From: Bacillus cereus G9842 | GTDB lineage: Bacteria; Bacillota; Bacilli; Bacillales; Bacillaceae_G | Assembly (NCBI RefSeq): GCF_000021305.1 | Contig: NC_011774.1 | Span: 1 to 64,000 of the forward strand | Reading direction: 5' to 3' | Length of the DNA stretch: 64,000 nucleotides | Part shown: piece by piece, positions 46,001-53,493 of the stretch | How positions within the stretch are numbered: position 1 is the first letter of the stretch | How the letters are laid out: each line of letters starts with the position of its first letter | The notes under the pieces: model-generated | Seen by the model: only the letters and a program-made list of their open reading frames with translations | Databases searched by the model: none | Told to the model about the DNA's origin: nothing | Made by a program: the position numbers and the translations under genes

Positions 46001-46484
46001 TAAATATCACCTAGGAAGTGGTGGTGCTCCAGATATTATTGATTTACATAATTTATCTGGACGTAATTTTGGTTTAACGATTGTAGGAGGTGGCGGTACA
46101 AGTAAAGTTCGAAAAGCAACAGGTGAGTTGCTTATAGAAGTTGCTAAATTATATAAGGCTGCCACAGGAGATAGCTTTAATATTACAAGTGGATGGCGAC
46201 CAGGTGATAATCAGTGGCATGGTACTGGTTGGGCTGCTGACATTGATACTCCAAATACAATGAGAGTTATTAATGGGAAAATGAGATTCCCAAATGGAAC
46301 TGATAAAGAAAAGGCTAGAAAGCTTGTAGAGTGTTGTTTGAAAGCTGGCTTTAGAGGGTTAGTGTTTGGTGATTGGGATATTATTCAAGAAATGAATAGT
46401 AAATACGGAGACGGTGCAATGCAATATGATCCTAAAGGGCATTGGAATCACTTGCATTGTTCATATCCATTGTGCAGAAAATAA
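40065..46484 (+). CDS. Baseplate hub/tail-lysin fusion with lysozyme-like and M15 peptidase domains, 2139 aa
   Basis: Residues 1-145 and about 255-385 are two related beta-rich domains (ISIHRQMKNERVKILRAR; SIGFENTITSVQLQHDESPT), as in baseplate-hub proteins. A hub-like part lies near 850-1040. A Gly/Ala-rich hydrophobic stretch (about 1075-1125) and another (about 1545-1610) could cross the host membrane. Residues about 1790-1950 are a CwlT-type lysozyme-like domain (SLTMQESGG with catalytic Glu; QSYNFGGGFIDY; YVERVLRYY). The C-terminus is an M15-type peptidase with zinc ligands in HGTGWAADID and HWNHLH. It would cut both glycan and peptide of peptidoglycan during infection. ATG 40065 has GGGGGA 6 nt upstream; ATG 40059 is too close. 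Confidence 0.85.
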   Translation: MPVTQRTPYGSLLEHHLRIGDTAFFVPPTAISIHRQMKNERVKILRARNSLPKESGHFDRVIEITLFFPDKDHMNEELRPLLSQVKKCPFLPIENTYLNDIHKIDAVTVSGITVQTTPGFPQTLQAQIQLYSFEPYSYISDDEDRTYDEMFDWPLFRWHYQRNLNPQNAKSFRSYYEPLYKELDNDFKFRIAAEDDLVKMNKWNNEKKKLIKSYIEEKQEDYLDTGKLEKQFNKDIDAFYEKAMFEHDVGYEEWDLPNLTLTDLSIGFENTITSVQLQHDESPTHQYMGSQDTVITGKFTTHDMESIASLEGLMRRTSYLIRTYHKEMANGFLDFDNQLARLFGVKNVTIEDMQTNTVPGMPGMFEVTLTMIAYNRAEKKMNEVKWLSETAKWDINKFENQGVLSLLTSLNPATMFEDGIGDNPLNRWAQFFADRPAAKEAWVGLRSFLGGSNVQADAKKQAIYEESIQKFFAAAEVYPDLELPTYGEVEEAGFKVENYNNGVFVDPDFFIKYKKGTLFFEDLVNVAQQNYQTVLRDGKGGEANINGGNIENINDITSEELKNSRKDYEDAVGKNKVSYSAIPEELIDKNNLSVAQAEALIREKSQQFHINQNFTVAFAKALDSELKQFYDVGTNTRQDKVVNSKTSSPTMMNKNFKYYVNNDGSIDGEYIGIMKVRKMYGSNVNLLGKNIEYNVEQGVRKMSQYYTELNQMLAKSNTSDKKMYHEENVYACFGLNTNNGWEQQKVRFAGVVMLYLGYDREYVDLLKDNKQPPREVIDIINKVLNSSSYNPEWSDQTIKEKTKDLPVKDFKTTGPNGKKQEQNMKESDFKDDNRIHTGMLHDMVKYDMRGRLVRAFPTFFLTFIDEGKYMGTVKMSDQFFNYQAVMDITYTNSRKEASSTLAIEMCNIYGTLDDAEKGMDLTNTSWCEVFKMLTMPGAVAKEAERSRHRNANYYKSIMLRTGTRIHFRMGYGSNPMSMPTIMNGTITSIQNNGISLTVIAQDDGIELTNKIRADVNETTEGGFLFSKQEPTEIVDELLTDSRGFFSNLWAGLSNDEFQEHSLGIMHFGHQQAPQGWGELGGFFGGAALGASGGFLIGGPMGAAIGGVAGGFIGGVTFGKDSRTVGEINMNIYQTTGLTNEEHDGWWNKIKDAFGIGQADEPGINIGLFDKTVWDVLNICAAVGDDHIVAVHPFGFRNTIFSGKPYFPLHYDYVVDGEEVKGTALKPFRQFHVYDSATSIIDNSIETTEDNMYTVAVGLYMNEGEMDTTSPVFVDTNIWPEKQRVVNIDTTMNAQGVRMIQNIPLIGGLLNKLPKWYYDEGVAVKITAAGLRDYVKDMYDGYLTVMGDPSVKPFDQMWINDEHNSISGPAEVKEVTQIMNHEQGYVTLIKPDVVVVNTDRRAMTLLASVQALAGSALITHTLRKKLRTSKYAGHLPIMNALWSSTKNRFDKMKERFDTSKLGQKFQDKVTGGKAPNGKEIAAADELRKGGISSKDIARWSKNGLLEQLAKLTGEEGTNNLKNIFQNSREFGYNSFKNVKMKAKGSALIAKGSKSIGKVLKGGRGVVTSLWAGAHITAGPIGWLGLAIEALGVHILTSTIGEFIERWLFMRQACLISPLQKSGFEYTAGINGHKGSVIGDAPDFVQKIITNDVSAFLLGFIGVDAWQFRNDNLQEQMGIKSDTPTEQPIDLTKLASNFYNTFKKQVSTSEKLFELYDKDRKAALEQINKRLELLGKRDTKATYEKEETSWEEWKNKIKNKITGWFKDLWDKVTSFFGSKDDGTCVPEGDVPTDGKAKGLSKYFDVIGPKIEAEAKAQGIGSYAEILKSLTMQESGGNYHKLPDVMQSSESMGKPIGYIKDVDASIKQGVTHFKNQLARAKGDIKLVLQSYNFGGGFIDYCMSRGGKYTYELAYSFSESMVKKVGRISRIPPGYGDSKYVERVLRYYDGNLPAGACKGGGAVGEGSGGASSCPLITGKEGKSKYHLGSGGAPDIIDLHNLSGRNFGLTIVGGGGTSKVRKATGELLIEVAKLYKAATGDSFNITSGWRPGDNQWHGTGWAADIDTPNTMRVINGKMRFPNGTDKEKARKLVECCLKAGFRGLVFGDWDIIQEMNSKYGDGAMQYDPKGHWNHLHCSYPLCRK

Positions 46485-46499
46485 AAGGAGGAGTTGTTT

Positions 46500-46955
46500 G
46501 TGGGTATAGAAGCAAGCCAAGTAAGAAAAGATTTGCAAAATGAAGGAGCAGATAGAGCGTCAGAACGACGCTCTTATGGTCTTATTGGAAAAGTTGTTGA
46601 TTATCATCCTAATACAGGTACCAAAAAGGCAGGTGGTGTTTGTAGGTGCGGTAGACATAAAGGGGAAAAGATAGAAGTATGGGAGCAACACACAGTTGAT
46701 GTAGACGTTTTACAAGGAAATAAAATTCAAAAATTATATGCCGTCCCTTGTTTTGTTTATTCACAGGGGGTTATTGATAAAGGGTTTACAAAGAATGACC
46801 GAGTATGGATTCAGTTTATTAATGGTGATCCTAGTATGCCAATAGCTACAGCCTATTATAGAGAACCAGACCAAATAGAACTATTTTGGAATAATTTAAG
46901 CATACGTGTTGCTGGTTTCTTTGAGGAACTATTACCAGGTGGAGGGTTACTATGA
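46500..46955 (+). CDS. Baseplate spike/OB-fold-like protein with cysteine cluster, 151 aa
   Basis: Beta-rich protein opening with a Gly-Lys-Val-Val strand (YGLIGKVVDYHPNTGTKK) and an insertion VCRCGRHKGEK with Cys-x-Cys and His that may bind a metal. KNDRVWIQFINGDPSMPIAT follows, which matches the OB-fold part of spike proteins (gp5/gpV type: 'gd.V.v.f..gd...p.i'). GTG 46500 is 7 nt after AAAGGAGG; TTG 46494 is too close. It follows the hub gene and precedes gp25- and J-like genes, the normal baseplate order. The next gene overlaps its stop by 4 bases. Confidence 0.7.
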   Translation: MGIEASQVRKDLQNEGADRASERRSYGLIGKVVDYHPNTGTKKAGGVCRCGRHKGEKIEVWEQHTVDVDVLQGNKIQKLYAVPCFVYSQGVIDKGFTKNDRVWIQFINGDPSMPIATAYYREPDQIELFWNNLSIRVAGFFEELLPGGGLL

Positions 46956-47308
46956 GCTGGAAACAAAAGCTAACGGATCTAGATCTAAGAGTAACAGAAG
47001 ATATTGATTTTCTCACAGAAACAGCAACTGAAGCGAAAGAGAATGATGTGGGCGTAATTAATTCTATTAGTGGTGCTGGCATATTAGCTAGAGAAAATGG
47101 GGATTTAGAAGGATATGCGGATTATGGATTGGGATTTCGTTTTAGTAGAAAGAAGCAGGCGCTTATGGTGTTTGCTCCAAGTGTGCACGTTTTTACACAA
47201 AACCTTCAAAAGCATACTGACATGAAAGTAAGTTCGTATATAAAAGATGAACTAAAAGACGTACACGATTTATTGCAGCTAAACAATAAAATTGAAAGCG
47301 GGAATTAG
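46952..47308 (+). CDS. Baseplate-module hypothetical protein, 118 aa
   Basis: Overlaps the spike gene (ATGA) and ends 2 bases before the gp25-like gene, so it is translated as part of the baseplate cluster. A beta-hairpin-like centre (GVINSISGAGILARENGDLE; YGLGFRFSRKKQALMVFAPS) lies between helical ends. The function is unknown; a small wedge component is likely from context. Confidence 0.65.
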   Translation: MSWKQKLTDLDLRVTEDIDFLTETATEAKENDVGVINSISGAGILARENGDLEGYADYGLGFRFSRKKQALMVFAPSVHVFTQNLQKHTDMKVSSYIKDELKDVHDLLQLNNKIESGN

Positions 47309-47310
47309 AG

Positions 47311-47712
47311 ATGAGGAATTATAATGAATCTGATATTCGTTTTTATGATACTAAGAATGAAATCGAAGGGGATTACATGGTTAATGAATCAGGTGATTTT
47401 GCACTTACAGAGCAATATGAATCTGCTAGACAAGACATTACGAATCGCATGCATTCCCAAAAAGGAGAATGGCGATCTCATAAGTGGCTAGGTGCTGATT
47501 TAGAATTGCTAGAAGGAGAGCCAAACACTAGAGAAACAGGCTTGAGAGGTGTGGAACAAATTTATCAAACATTAACAGCCGATGGGCGATTTCAGATTGC
47601 AGATATAGATGTTAGAGCTGTTCCTACTAGCATAGAAGCAATAGAGTTCTTTGCTATATTAAGTACAGATAAAAAAGGGAAAGTAGTTGTTAAACAGCCA
47701 CTAGAATTATAG
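47311..47712 (+). CDS. gp25/GPW-like baseplate wedge protein, 133 aa
   Basis: Small baseplate wedge protein of the T4 gp25/lysozyme-like family. Visible signature: DFALTEQYESARQDITNRM followed by GEWRSHKWLGADLELLEGEP, the usual 'v...e.l.Q.i...L.t..GE...dp.fG' layout, then ADGRFQIADIDVRAVPTS and VVKQPLEL. It sits directly before the J-like gene, as in most myoviruses, and would connect sheath initiation to the baseplate. ATG 47311 is close to the upstream stop, implying coupling. Confidence 0.75.
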   Translation: MRNYNESDIRFYDTKNEIEGDYMVNESGDFALTEQYESARQDITNRMHSQKGEWRSHKWLGADLELLEGEPNTRETGLRGVEQIYQTLTADGRFQIADIDVRAVPTSIEAIEFFAILSTDKKGKVVVKQPLEL

Positions 47713-47721
47713 GAGGTTTTC

Positions 47722-48594
47722 ATGATGTTATTAAAACGTAGTGCGCAAGAAATTATAAGAGATGCTTGTGTTTCTATATCTGAGAATACGCCTATTACAA
47801 ATTTCTCAGCAGGAAGTATTGCCCGTTCTATTACAGAAGCAATTGCTCCTGAAATTGGTTCAGGAGATGATCCTAAAAGAATATCGTTATATGATTTTGC
47901 ACAAGAAGTATTAAATCAAGGATTTATTAGCAAAGCAACGAATGAGCATTTAGATTTAATTGGTGGACTGTTTAGTTATAAACGAAGAATGCATCAAGTT
48001 CGTGGATCTGATGGTATATTAACAGAAAAGTTAATAGATGATGATATGTATCGTGCAGAATTAATACAAATCGTTCCTGCATCAGCTACCGCAAACCATA
48101 CAGCACTTAGATTAGCTTGCTTAACAGTGAATGGCGTAAGAGATGTAATTGGTAAAGAGTATACTCATGGAACGGGAAGTTTTAGTTTTATTGTGATACC
48201 CGAGTATGGATACGAGAAAGAAGAAGTGCTTCATAATGTAGGGGAACAAATATCAAAGATAAAAGCTTTTGGAAGTCGTCCTAATATCATTACACCAATT
48301 GAAATCCCAATTGATATAACGGTGCAGTTAGCATTTCATGAATCAACGAGCGCACAGCAAAAGTCATATATATCTTTTGAAACACAAAATAAACTTCAAG
48401 AACATTTCGGCAAATTCGAGATGGGACAAGGCTTTATTTACAATGACTTAGTGCAAGAGATTATGAATATTAATGATAAAATAGTTGATTTTGAAATATT
48501 AATGCTGCATTTAAATAATGAGGCAGTGCTCTTAACAAATCATAAGCTTTTGGAGGATGAACAAATTATACCTCAAAACATAAAGGTTATTTAG
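47722..48594 (+). CDS. Baseplate J-like protein, 290 aa
   Basis: Wedge protein of the gpJ/gp47-type family. The N-terminus has the typical ITNFSAGSIARSITEAIA (turn and helix after 'p...f..Gs..r.l..a.a'), then NEHLDLIGGLFSYKRR. The middle shows HTALRLACLTVNGVRDVIG and a strand, GTGSFSFIVIPEYGY, the common 'v...pG.v.v.V.g' element. It helps form the baseplate and anchors fibres. Starts behind AGGAGG at ATG 47722 (ATG 47725 alternative). The fibre cassette begins right after it. Confidence 0.8.
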   Translation: MMLLKRSAQEIIRDACVSISENTPITNFSAGSIARSITEAIAPEIGSGDDPKRISLYDFAQEVLNQGFISKATNEHLDLIGGLFSYKRRMHQVRGSDGILTEKLIDDDMYRAELIQIVPASATANHTALRLACLTVNGVRDVIGKEYTHGTGSFSFIVIPEYGYEKEEVLHNVGEQISKIKAFGSRPNIITPIEIPIDITVQLAFHESTSAQQKSYISFETQNKLQEHFGKFEMGQGFIYNDLVQEIMNINDKIVDFEILMLHLNNEAVLLTNHKLLEDEQIIPQNIKVI

Positions 48595-48661
48595 AACGAG
48601 ATTTAAACGCCTTGATTATATGTTATCACAAAAATAAGTAAAAAAATGAGGAGAAACGATT

Positions 48662-49438
48662 ATGAATAGAAGTTTAACGAAGATACAGAAGTATGATTTA
48701 GAAGATAGTTTAATCGAAATTATTGATGACATTATTAAGTTGATGGGTACCTATGATACAGTTTATGGACGCTTTACACATATTAATAGTGATTTGTTTG
48801 ATACAAATACAAGAGCTGTTGTTGACGACTTGATTCAAGGTTATGAGAATGGTGGTATATTAACAATACAGCGTATTGAGAATATAAAACGAGATTTAGA
48901 ATCAGCAATCTTGAAAGGCACCACAGAATCTGGGGATTATGATGAAAAATTCGAGTATGATGAGCAATATGGAAACATTATACGTCATACTACAACAGGC
49001 GATAAAGAAATGATAGTAGAGTATGCTTACCGAGATTTAGCGGTAGGTGAATTAAGTAAATCAGTTCAAACATTTGCAAATAATAAAGGTCAAAAAGTTA
49101 CTGTAACAAAAACGTATTCTTATGATACTAAAGGCAATATCACAGGTATTAAAACTAGAACAGAGGTAGACGTAACGGCACCTGCAGATATAAAAGGGTT
49201 AGTTGGCAGCTCTCCATCTCAAGGAGTTGTAAATCTGGAGTGGGTGAACCCTACAGATGCTGACTTAGATAAGATTAATGTTTATATCGATAATATTAAG
49301 ACGCCACTAGATACCACAAAACGTGCATCCATTGTATTGAATGGCATTTCAAATGGAGAACATACATTTACACTTAAAGCAGTAGATACAAGTAAAAATG
49401 AATCTGTTGGTACATCTATTACAGTGATTGTACTATAG
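48662..49438 (+). CDS. Fibre-cassette protein with FN3-like C-terminus, copy 1 (258 aa)
   Basis: The N-terminal 100 residues are helical (TKIQKYDLEDSLIEIIDDII). Residues 95-165 carry YD-repeat-like strands (YDEKFEYDEQYGNIIRHTTT; TYSYDTKGNITGIKTRTEVD). Residues 168-258 form an FN3-type domain (TAPADIKGLVGSSPSQGVVN). The gene at 59426 encodes nearly the same protein with few changes, part of a three-gene duplication. Likely links baseplate to fibres. Binding site GAGGAGAAACG. Confidence 0.75.
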   Translation: MNRSLTKIQKYDLEDSLIEIIDDIIKLMGTYDTVYGRFTHINSDLFDTNTRAVVDDLIQGYENGGILTIQRIENIKRDLESAILKGTTESGDYDEKFEYDEQYGNIIRHTTTGDKEMIVEYAYRDLAVGELSKSVQTFANNKGQKVTVTKTYSYDTKGNITGIKTRTEVDVTAPADIKGLVGSSPSQGVVNLEWVNPTDADLDKINVYIDNIKTPLDTTKRASIVLNGISNGEHTFTLKAVDTSKNESVGTSITVIVL

Positions 49439-49449
49439 GAGGGAATAAG

Positions 49450-49788
49450 ATGGAGATTATTTCTTTCAGTAAAGCAAGTAAAGTTTTTCAGGATATTAAG
49501 CAGCTCAATGAGATGGTGGTAGGAGAGGGAGCGGAAGGTCGATTTAACTCTGTTGATGAAAGGTTAGATTGGATAGAAGCGCAAGCATCAAACCTACAAG
49601 TAAAAGAGGTATATGAAGTAGATTTAAATAAAGGTCAGTTTAATGATGCAGAGTTCAAAGACGGTAGCATTCAACTTCGCCAAATCGGACCACAAGCATT
49701 TGTAGGATCAGGAGTATGGGAGTCTGAAGTAGTAGACTTAGGAAGCGGTATGCAAAAAATAACAAACATCGAAATGAAAATTAAATAA
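49450..49788 (+). CDS. Short adapter protein of the fibre cassette, copy 1 (112 aa)
   Basis: Begins MEIISFSKASKVFQDIKQLN, then GRFNSVDERLDWIEAQ, a coiled-coil-like stretch, and ends with strands (ESEVVDLGSGMQKITNIEMK). The same opening (M-D/E-x-I-S-Y/F-S-K-A) is seen at 56707, 58141 and 60214 at the start of larger fibre proteins, so it looks like a common attachment or trimerisation module. It lies between the FN3-containing gene and the propeller gene. Confidence 0.7.
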   Translation: MEIISFSKASKVFQDIKQLNEMVVGEGAEGRFNSVDERLDWIEAQASNLQVKEVYEVDLNKGQFNDAEFKDGSIQLRQIGPQAFVGSGVWESEVVDLGSGMQKITNIEMKIK

Positions 49789-49803
49789 GGAAGGGGTAAT
49801 CAT

Positions 49804-51003
49804 ATGTCTTTTTTCTTTGGGTATGTAGATGTAAACAATGATATGTATGTAATTGCTGGTAATTCCTCCAGTGATACTTCGCATACATTTCCACAGAACC
49901 AATGGACAAAAGCTGCTTCAAATGTAAAGAGCGCCGTTATTAGTAATGAGGATTATAACAATGCCTGTGATGGATATATTGATATGTATAATAATTTATA
50001 CATTTGGAGAGCAAGTAAAACGCCAATCCTGATTGATACAAATGTAAAACAGGCGGATTCATCTGAAGAAAGCAAATTAGTCTATGTTAAAAATGACAAT
50101 ACTCTTTGGATAGTAGATACAAGTGGGCCTTATAGAAGACAGATAGCATCAAATGTGGATTATGCTGTATCGGCAAATAATCAAATTGCATATAAATCGT
50201 TAGATGGACGAGGGTATTTCTCAACATATACAAGTTGGGGTTCAAGTCCAAATGCAGGATTTGTTGATATAGGAGCCGTGCAAGATGTTGCTGTAGCTGG
50301 TTCAAATGGCGGCAGCGGAAGATATATGTATATTGATACTATTGGAACTTTATATGGGAGTACATCACCAACCTCTAATTTTAGTAGAATTTCGTATGGT
50401 GTAAAGTCAGTTAGAAAATTAGGAAGTGGATCTATATATCTAACAGTTTCCAATGACTTATACAAGGACACAGAGTTAATTGCAAGAAACGTTATGGACT
50501 ATTGGGATAACATAACTTACGGCGGAACTATATATGGTATTTTTTATACGACTATTGATAATCCCACTGTATTAAAAGCAGCAAAGTTTAGTGGGGTACC
50601 TCCAACTCCACCAACACCAATTAAAAAGCTAGGAAGTTCATATAATGATAACTTAGCTTATATAAGAATAGAAGTGAGTGCTTCTGATGATGGCATTACA
50701 TTTGGTTCATATGCTTTCTTTGATCCCAGCAATCTTCCGCAAAAAAGATTCTTAAAGTTTCGGGTAATCCTTGATGGTGGTACACAAATGGGGGAAAAAA
50801 AGGTGTTTGAGTTTGACCAGGCGAACCCAGAAACCAAATTGGCATTAAATGAATTTGTCTCGTCTATTAATACCAATGTACAGGTGAGTGCTGTTTATAA
50901 AATAGATGGCATTAAGAATGATAATTACACAGATGGAGTGTTATTTGAAATACCAGTTGACCGAACAAAGTATAAGTCCATTGCAAAAATAGAAGTAGTA
51001 TAG
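49804..51003 (+). CDS. Beta-propeller-like tail fibre protein, copy 1 (399 aa)
   Basis: Starts MSFFFGYVDVNNDMYVIAGN. Repeats of the type 'dg.id..nnLYiwr' recur about every 45-50 residues (DMYV, NLYIWR, NTLWIV, GTLYGS, NDLYKD), as in RCC1/propeller repeats, over residues 1-260. The C-terminal 120 residues form a beta-sandwich-like part (RIEVSASDDGITFGSYAFFD) ending in PVDRTKYKSIAKIEVV. It shares its plan with the genes at 51054 and 60568. Likely a receptor-binding blade structure on the fibre. Confidence 0.75.
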   Translation: MSFFFGYVDVNNDMYVIAGNSSSDTSHTFPQNQWTKAASNVKSAVISNEDYNNACDGYIDMYNNLYIWRASKTPILIDTNVKQADSSEESKLVYVKNDNTLWIVDTSGPYRRQIASNVDYAVSANNQIAYKSLDGRGYFSTYTSWGSSPNAGFVDIGAVQDVAVAGSNGGSGRYMYIDTIGTLYGSTSPTSNFSRISYGVKSVRKLGSGSIYLTVSNDLYKDTELIARNVMDYWDNITYGGTIYGIFYTTIDNPTVLKAAKFSGVPPTPPTPIKKLGSSYNDNLAYIRIEVSASDDGITFGSYAFFDPSNLPQKRFLKFRVILDGGTQMGEKKVFEFDQANPETKLALNEFVSSINTNVQVSAVYKIDGIKNDNYTDGVLFEIPVDRTKYKSIAKIEVV

Positions 51004-51053
51004 GCGATTCATTCTTTGAATGGTCGTCTTTCTTTATGAAAGGAGGAAGTGCT

Positions 51054-52274
51054 ATGTCTAACTTTTTTGGATATGTTGATAACAAAAATGATATGTATGT
51101 AATCGCATCAGCAACAAATCGCTTAGGCCACAGTTTTCCAGTAGGTGTATGGACGAAGATTCCAGTAAAAGTGAAATACCCTATTATTACAAATGGATAT
51201 GATTCATATAATAGTGTCGATGGATATATAGACTTTACAAATAATTTATATTTATGGCGAGATAAGCAAGAACCAGTTCTTGTAGATACAGATGTAAAAC
51301 AGGCTTACGGCTCTAATAAAGGATATCTGTATTATGTAAAACGTGATAATACATTATGGCGTTGTAATTGTTCTTATACTGCAAGTACTATTTCAAAAAC
51401 TCAAATTGCAAGTGATGCAAAATATGCGACAGCTTCCGGTTCTCAATATACCTATAGAACATTAGGCGGAACTGGATGTTATAATTCAAAAGTAATTGGG
51501 AAGGTAAAAGATATTATTGCATTAGGAAGTTACTCTGGTATTGGACATATGTATGCCTACATTGACATGTATGACAATTTATACGCAGAAGGAAACGGTA
51601 AATTAAAAGTTGCATCAAATGTGTTATCTATAAAAACTGGAGCAGACTTATTCCTTACATATATCACAAAATCAGGTGATTTATATTGTGGTCAGCCATC
51701 TAATATGTCTTTGGTTGCATCAAATGTAGATAAATACTGGTCAAATAAAACAGGAGCAGTTGGATTAAATGCGATTTTTTATACAACAACAGATCAGCCT
51801 TCTATATTAAAAGTGGCATCAGAATCTAGTGCTGAAAATTTTTATGCCACCGCTCGAACCACACCTACGCCAATTAAGATACTTGGAACGGACCATAATA
51901 AACCAAATGCGATTACAACAATATTTATAAAACAGCCAGATTCTAATAGCATAAATCTTCCAGGAAAATCTATATCATTAGAATGGAGCATATCTACTGA
52001 TCTCGAAGAAGATGCTATCACATATGAAATTGAATTTTATAATGGTTCTACATGGGTAAGCATTGCAACGAAAATTACAGGTTCAACATATGACTGTATA
52101 CTTCCAATTTGTAATACAAGTAATGCACAATTTAGAGTTCGAGCATTTGATAATGAAAATGATGCATCTCCATACACAATGAGTAATGTGTTTACAGTCG
52201 CCGCTCAACTTGCATTAGTGCGAGACGGAAATAATGTAAAAACATATAAGAATGGTATATGGAAAATTATTTAG
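51054..52274 (+). CDS. Beta-propeller plus FN3 tail fibre protein with C-terminal tag, 406 aa
   Basis: The N-terminal 265 residues carry the same propeller repeats as its neighbour (MSNFFGYVDNKNDMYVIASA; NLYLWR; NTLWRC; NLYAEG). The C-terminus is a Gly/Pro-free FN3-like domain (ISLEWSISTDLEEDAITYEI) followed by LALVRDGNNVKTYKNGIWKI. That last block of about 21 residues ends three other proteins of the cassette. ATG 51054 follows AAAGGAGG; an earlier ATG at 51036 lies in front of that site. Confidence 0.75.
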   Translation: MSNFFGYVDNKNDMYVIASATNRLGHSFPVGVWTKIPVKVKYPIITNGYDSYNSVDGYIDFTNNLYLWRDKQEPVLVDTDVKQAYGSNKGYLYYVKRDNTLWRCNCSYTASTISKTQIASDAKYATASGSQYTYRTLGGTGCYNSKVIGKVKDIIALGSYSGIGHMYAYIDMYDNLYAEGNGKLKVASNVLSIKTGADLFLTYITKSGDLYCGQPSNMSLVASNVDKYWSNKTGAVGLNAIFYTTTDQPSILKVASESSAENFYATARTTPTPIKILGTDHNKPNAITTIFIKQPDSNSINLPGKSISLEWSISTDLEEDAITYEIEFYNGSTWVSIATKITGSTYDCILPICNTSNAQFRVRAFDNENDASPYTMSNVFTVAAQLALVRDGNNVKTYKNGIWKII

Positions 52275-52289
52275 AAAGGAGAAGATACT

Positions 52290-53477
52290 ATGGCAACTTA
52301 TACAGTAAATCAACCTGGTAGTCCAGTAGTAGCATTTCCAGCAAGCTTACAGCGTGGGGATGTATTGCTGATTAGTAATACTAGAACTGGACCCTCAGGA
52401 GATATAATATCATGGACTGTTCAAAATGATGGAGAGTATAAAATAGAGGCTTATGGAGCAGAAGGTGGAAATAGTGGTGGAAAAGGGGCAAAAGTACAAG
52501 GTAACTTTAATCTAAAAAAGGGGCAAGTAATAAAAATATTAATTGGGCAAATGGGAGGGGCATATACAAATTCTAAATATGGAACAGTAGGTGGTGGTGG
52601 TGGAACATTTTTAGCAGATTCACAAAATGCCCCTCTTATTATAGCCGGTGGCGGTGGTGGATTTAATAAATATCAAAATTATATTGCTGAAGCTAGACCT
52701 GGAACATCTTCTGTAGGGGATTCTTCAGGAGCTGGATTTATCAAAGAAGGGTATGGAGGGAATGGCGGAAGCGTTACAGGTGGATCGGGTGGTAGTGGAT
52801 TCTATGGTGATGGAAATAGAAGTAGCTATGGATATGGAGGAAAGGCTTTTATTAATGGAGGAATTGGGGGCAATGGTTATAATGCCATTGATTATGGTGG
52901 ATACGGAGGCGGAGGCGGTGGCGGTGGCGGATTTTCTGCTGGCGGTGGTGGTGGTGGATACACGGGTGGTGGCGGTGGCGGAAATGCGTCTGAGTATGCT
53001 GCAGGTGGTGGCGGTTCTTTTAATAAAGGAAACAATCAATCAACTGTATCGGGATATAATAGAGGTCATGGGAAAGTAGAAATTACATTTATCGGCTCTG
53101 CAAATGAGCCACCAACAAAGCCATCACTTACAAAGCAACCAATCTCTAATAGTATGAATCTATCCAATGAGATAATACCGTTAGGGTGGACTGCATCAAC
53201 TGATCCAGAAGGAAATCCTATTACATATGAAATAGATTTCTATAATGGCTCTGCATGGGTAAGTATTGCAACAAAGATTACAGCTACAAAATACGATTGT
53301 ATCCTTCCGTCAGTTACAACAGACAAAGCACAACTACGGATTCGTGCAACTGACAGTGAAAATGGTGCATCTGAATATGTGCTAAGTAATGTATTTATAG
53401 TAGCAAAGCAATTGTATGTAATTAAAGATGGAGACATAAATAAATCTTATAAAAACGGAAACTGGGAGTTTATTTAA
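52290..53477 (+). CDS. Glycine-rich fibre protein with FN3 domain and C-terminal tag, 395 aa
   Basis: After a short strand region comes a Gly_rich domain of the PF12810 type (WTVQNDGEYKIEAYGAEGG, LKKGQVIKILIGQMGGAY). Long Gly runs follow (residues 105-255), then FN3-like residues 270-370 (IPLGWTASTDPEGNPITYEI) and the tag LYVIKDGDINKSYKNGNWEF. Gly-rich domains in phage fibres can form polyglycine II bundles that bind receptors. Its neighbour is closely related in layout. Confidence 0.75.
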   Translation: MATYTVNQPGSPVVAFPASLQRGDVLLISNTRTGPSGDIISWTVQNDGEYKIEAYGAEGGNSGGKGAKVQGNFNLKKGQVIKILIGQMGGAYTNSKYGTVGGGGGTFLADSQNAPLIIAGGGGGFNKYQNYIAEARPGTSSVGDSSGAGFIKEGYGGNGGSVTGGSGGSGFYGDGNRSSYGYGGKAFINGGIGGNGYNAIDYGGYGGGGGGGGGFSAGGGGGGYTGGGGGGNASEYAAGGGGSFNKGNNQSTVSGYNRGHGKVEITFIGSANEPPTKPSLTKQPISNSMNLSNEIIPLGWTASTDPEGNPITYEIDFYNGSAWVSIATKITATKYDCILPSVTTDKAQLRIRATDSENGASEYVLSNVFIVAKQLYVIKDGDINKSYKNGNWEFI

Positions 53478-53493
53478 AAAAGGAGGAAATTAC

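Larger units (their letters stand above)
48662..51036 (+). repeat. Duplicated three-gene fibre block, copy 1
   Basis: The block carries genes of 258, 112 and 399 codons plus the following spacer (hairpin GGCGATTCATTC...GAATGGTCGTC, then TTATGAAAGGAG). It is repeated at 59426-61835. Nucleotide similarity is highest in the first gene and drops in the propeller gene. Spacer hairpins differ by one change (GTC versus GCC) that keeps pairing. Confidence 0.85.
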
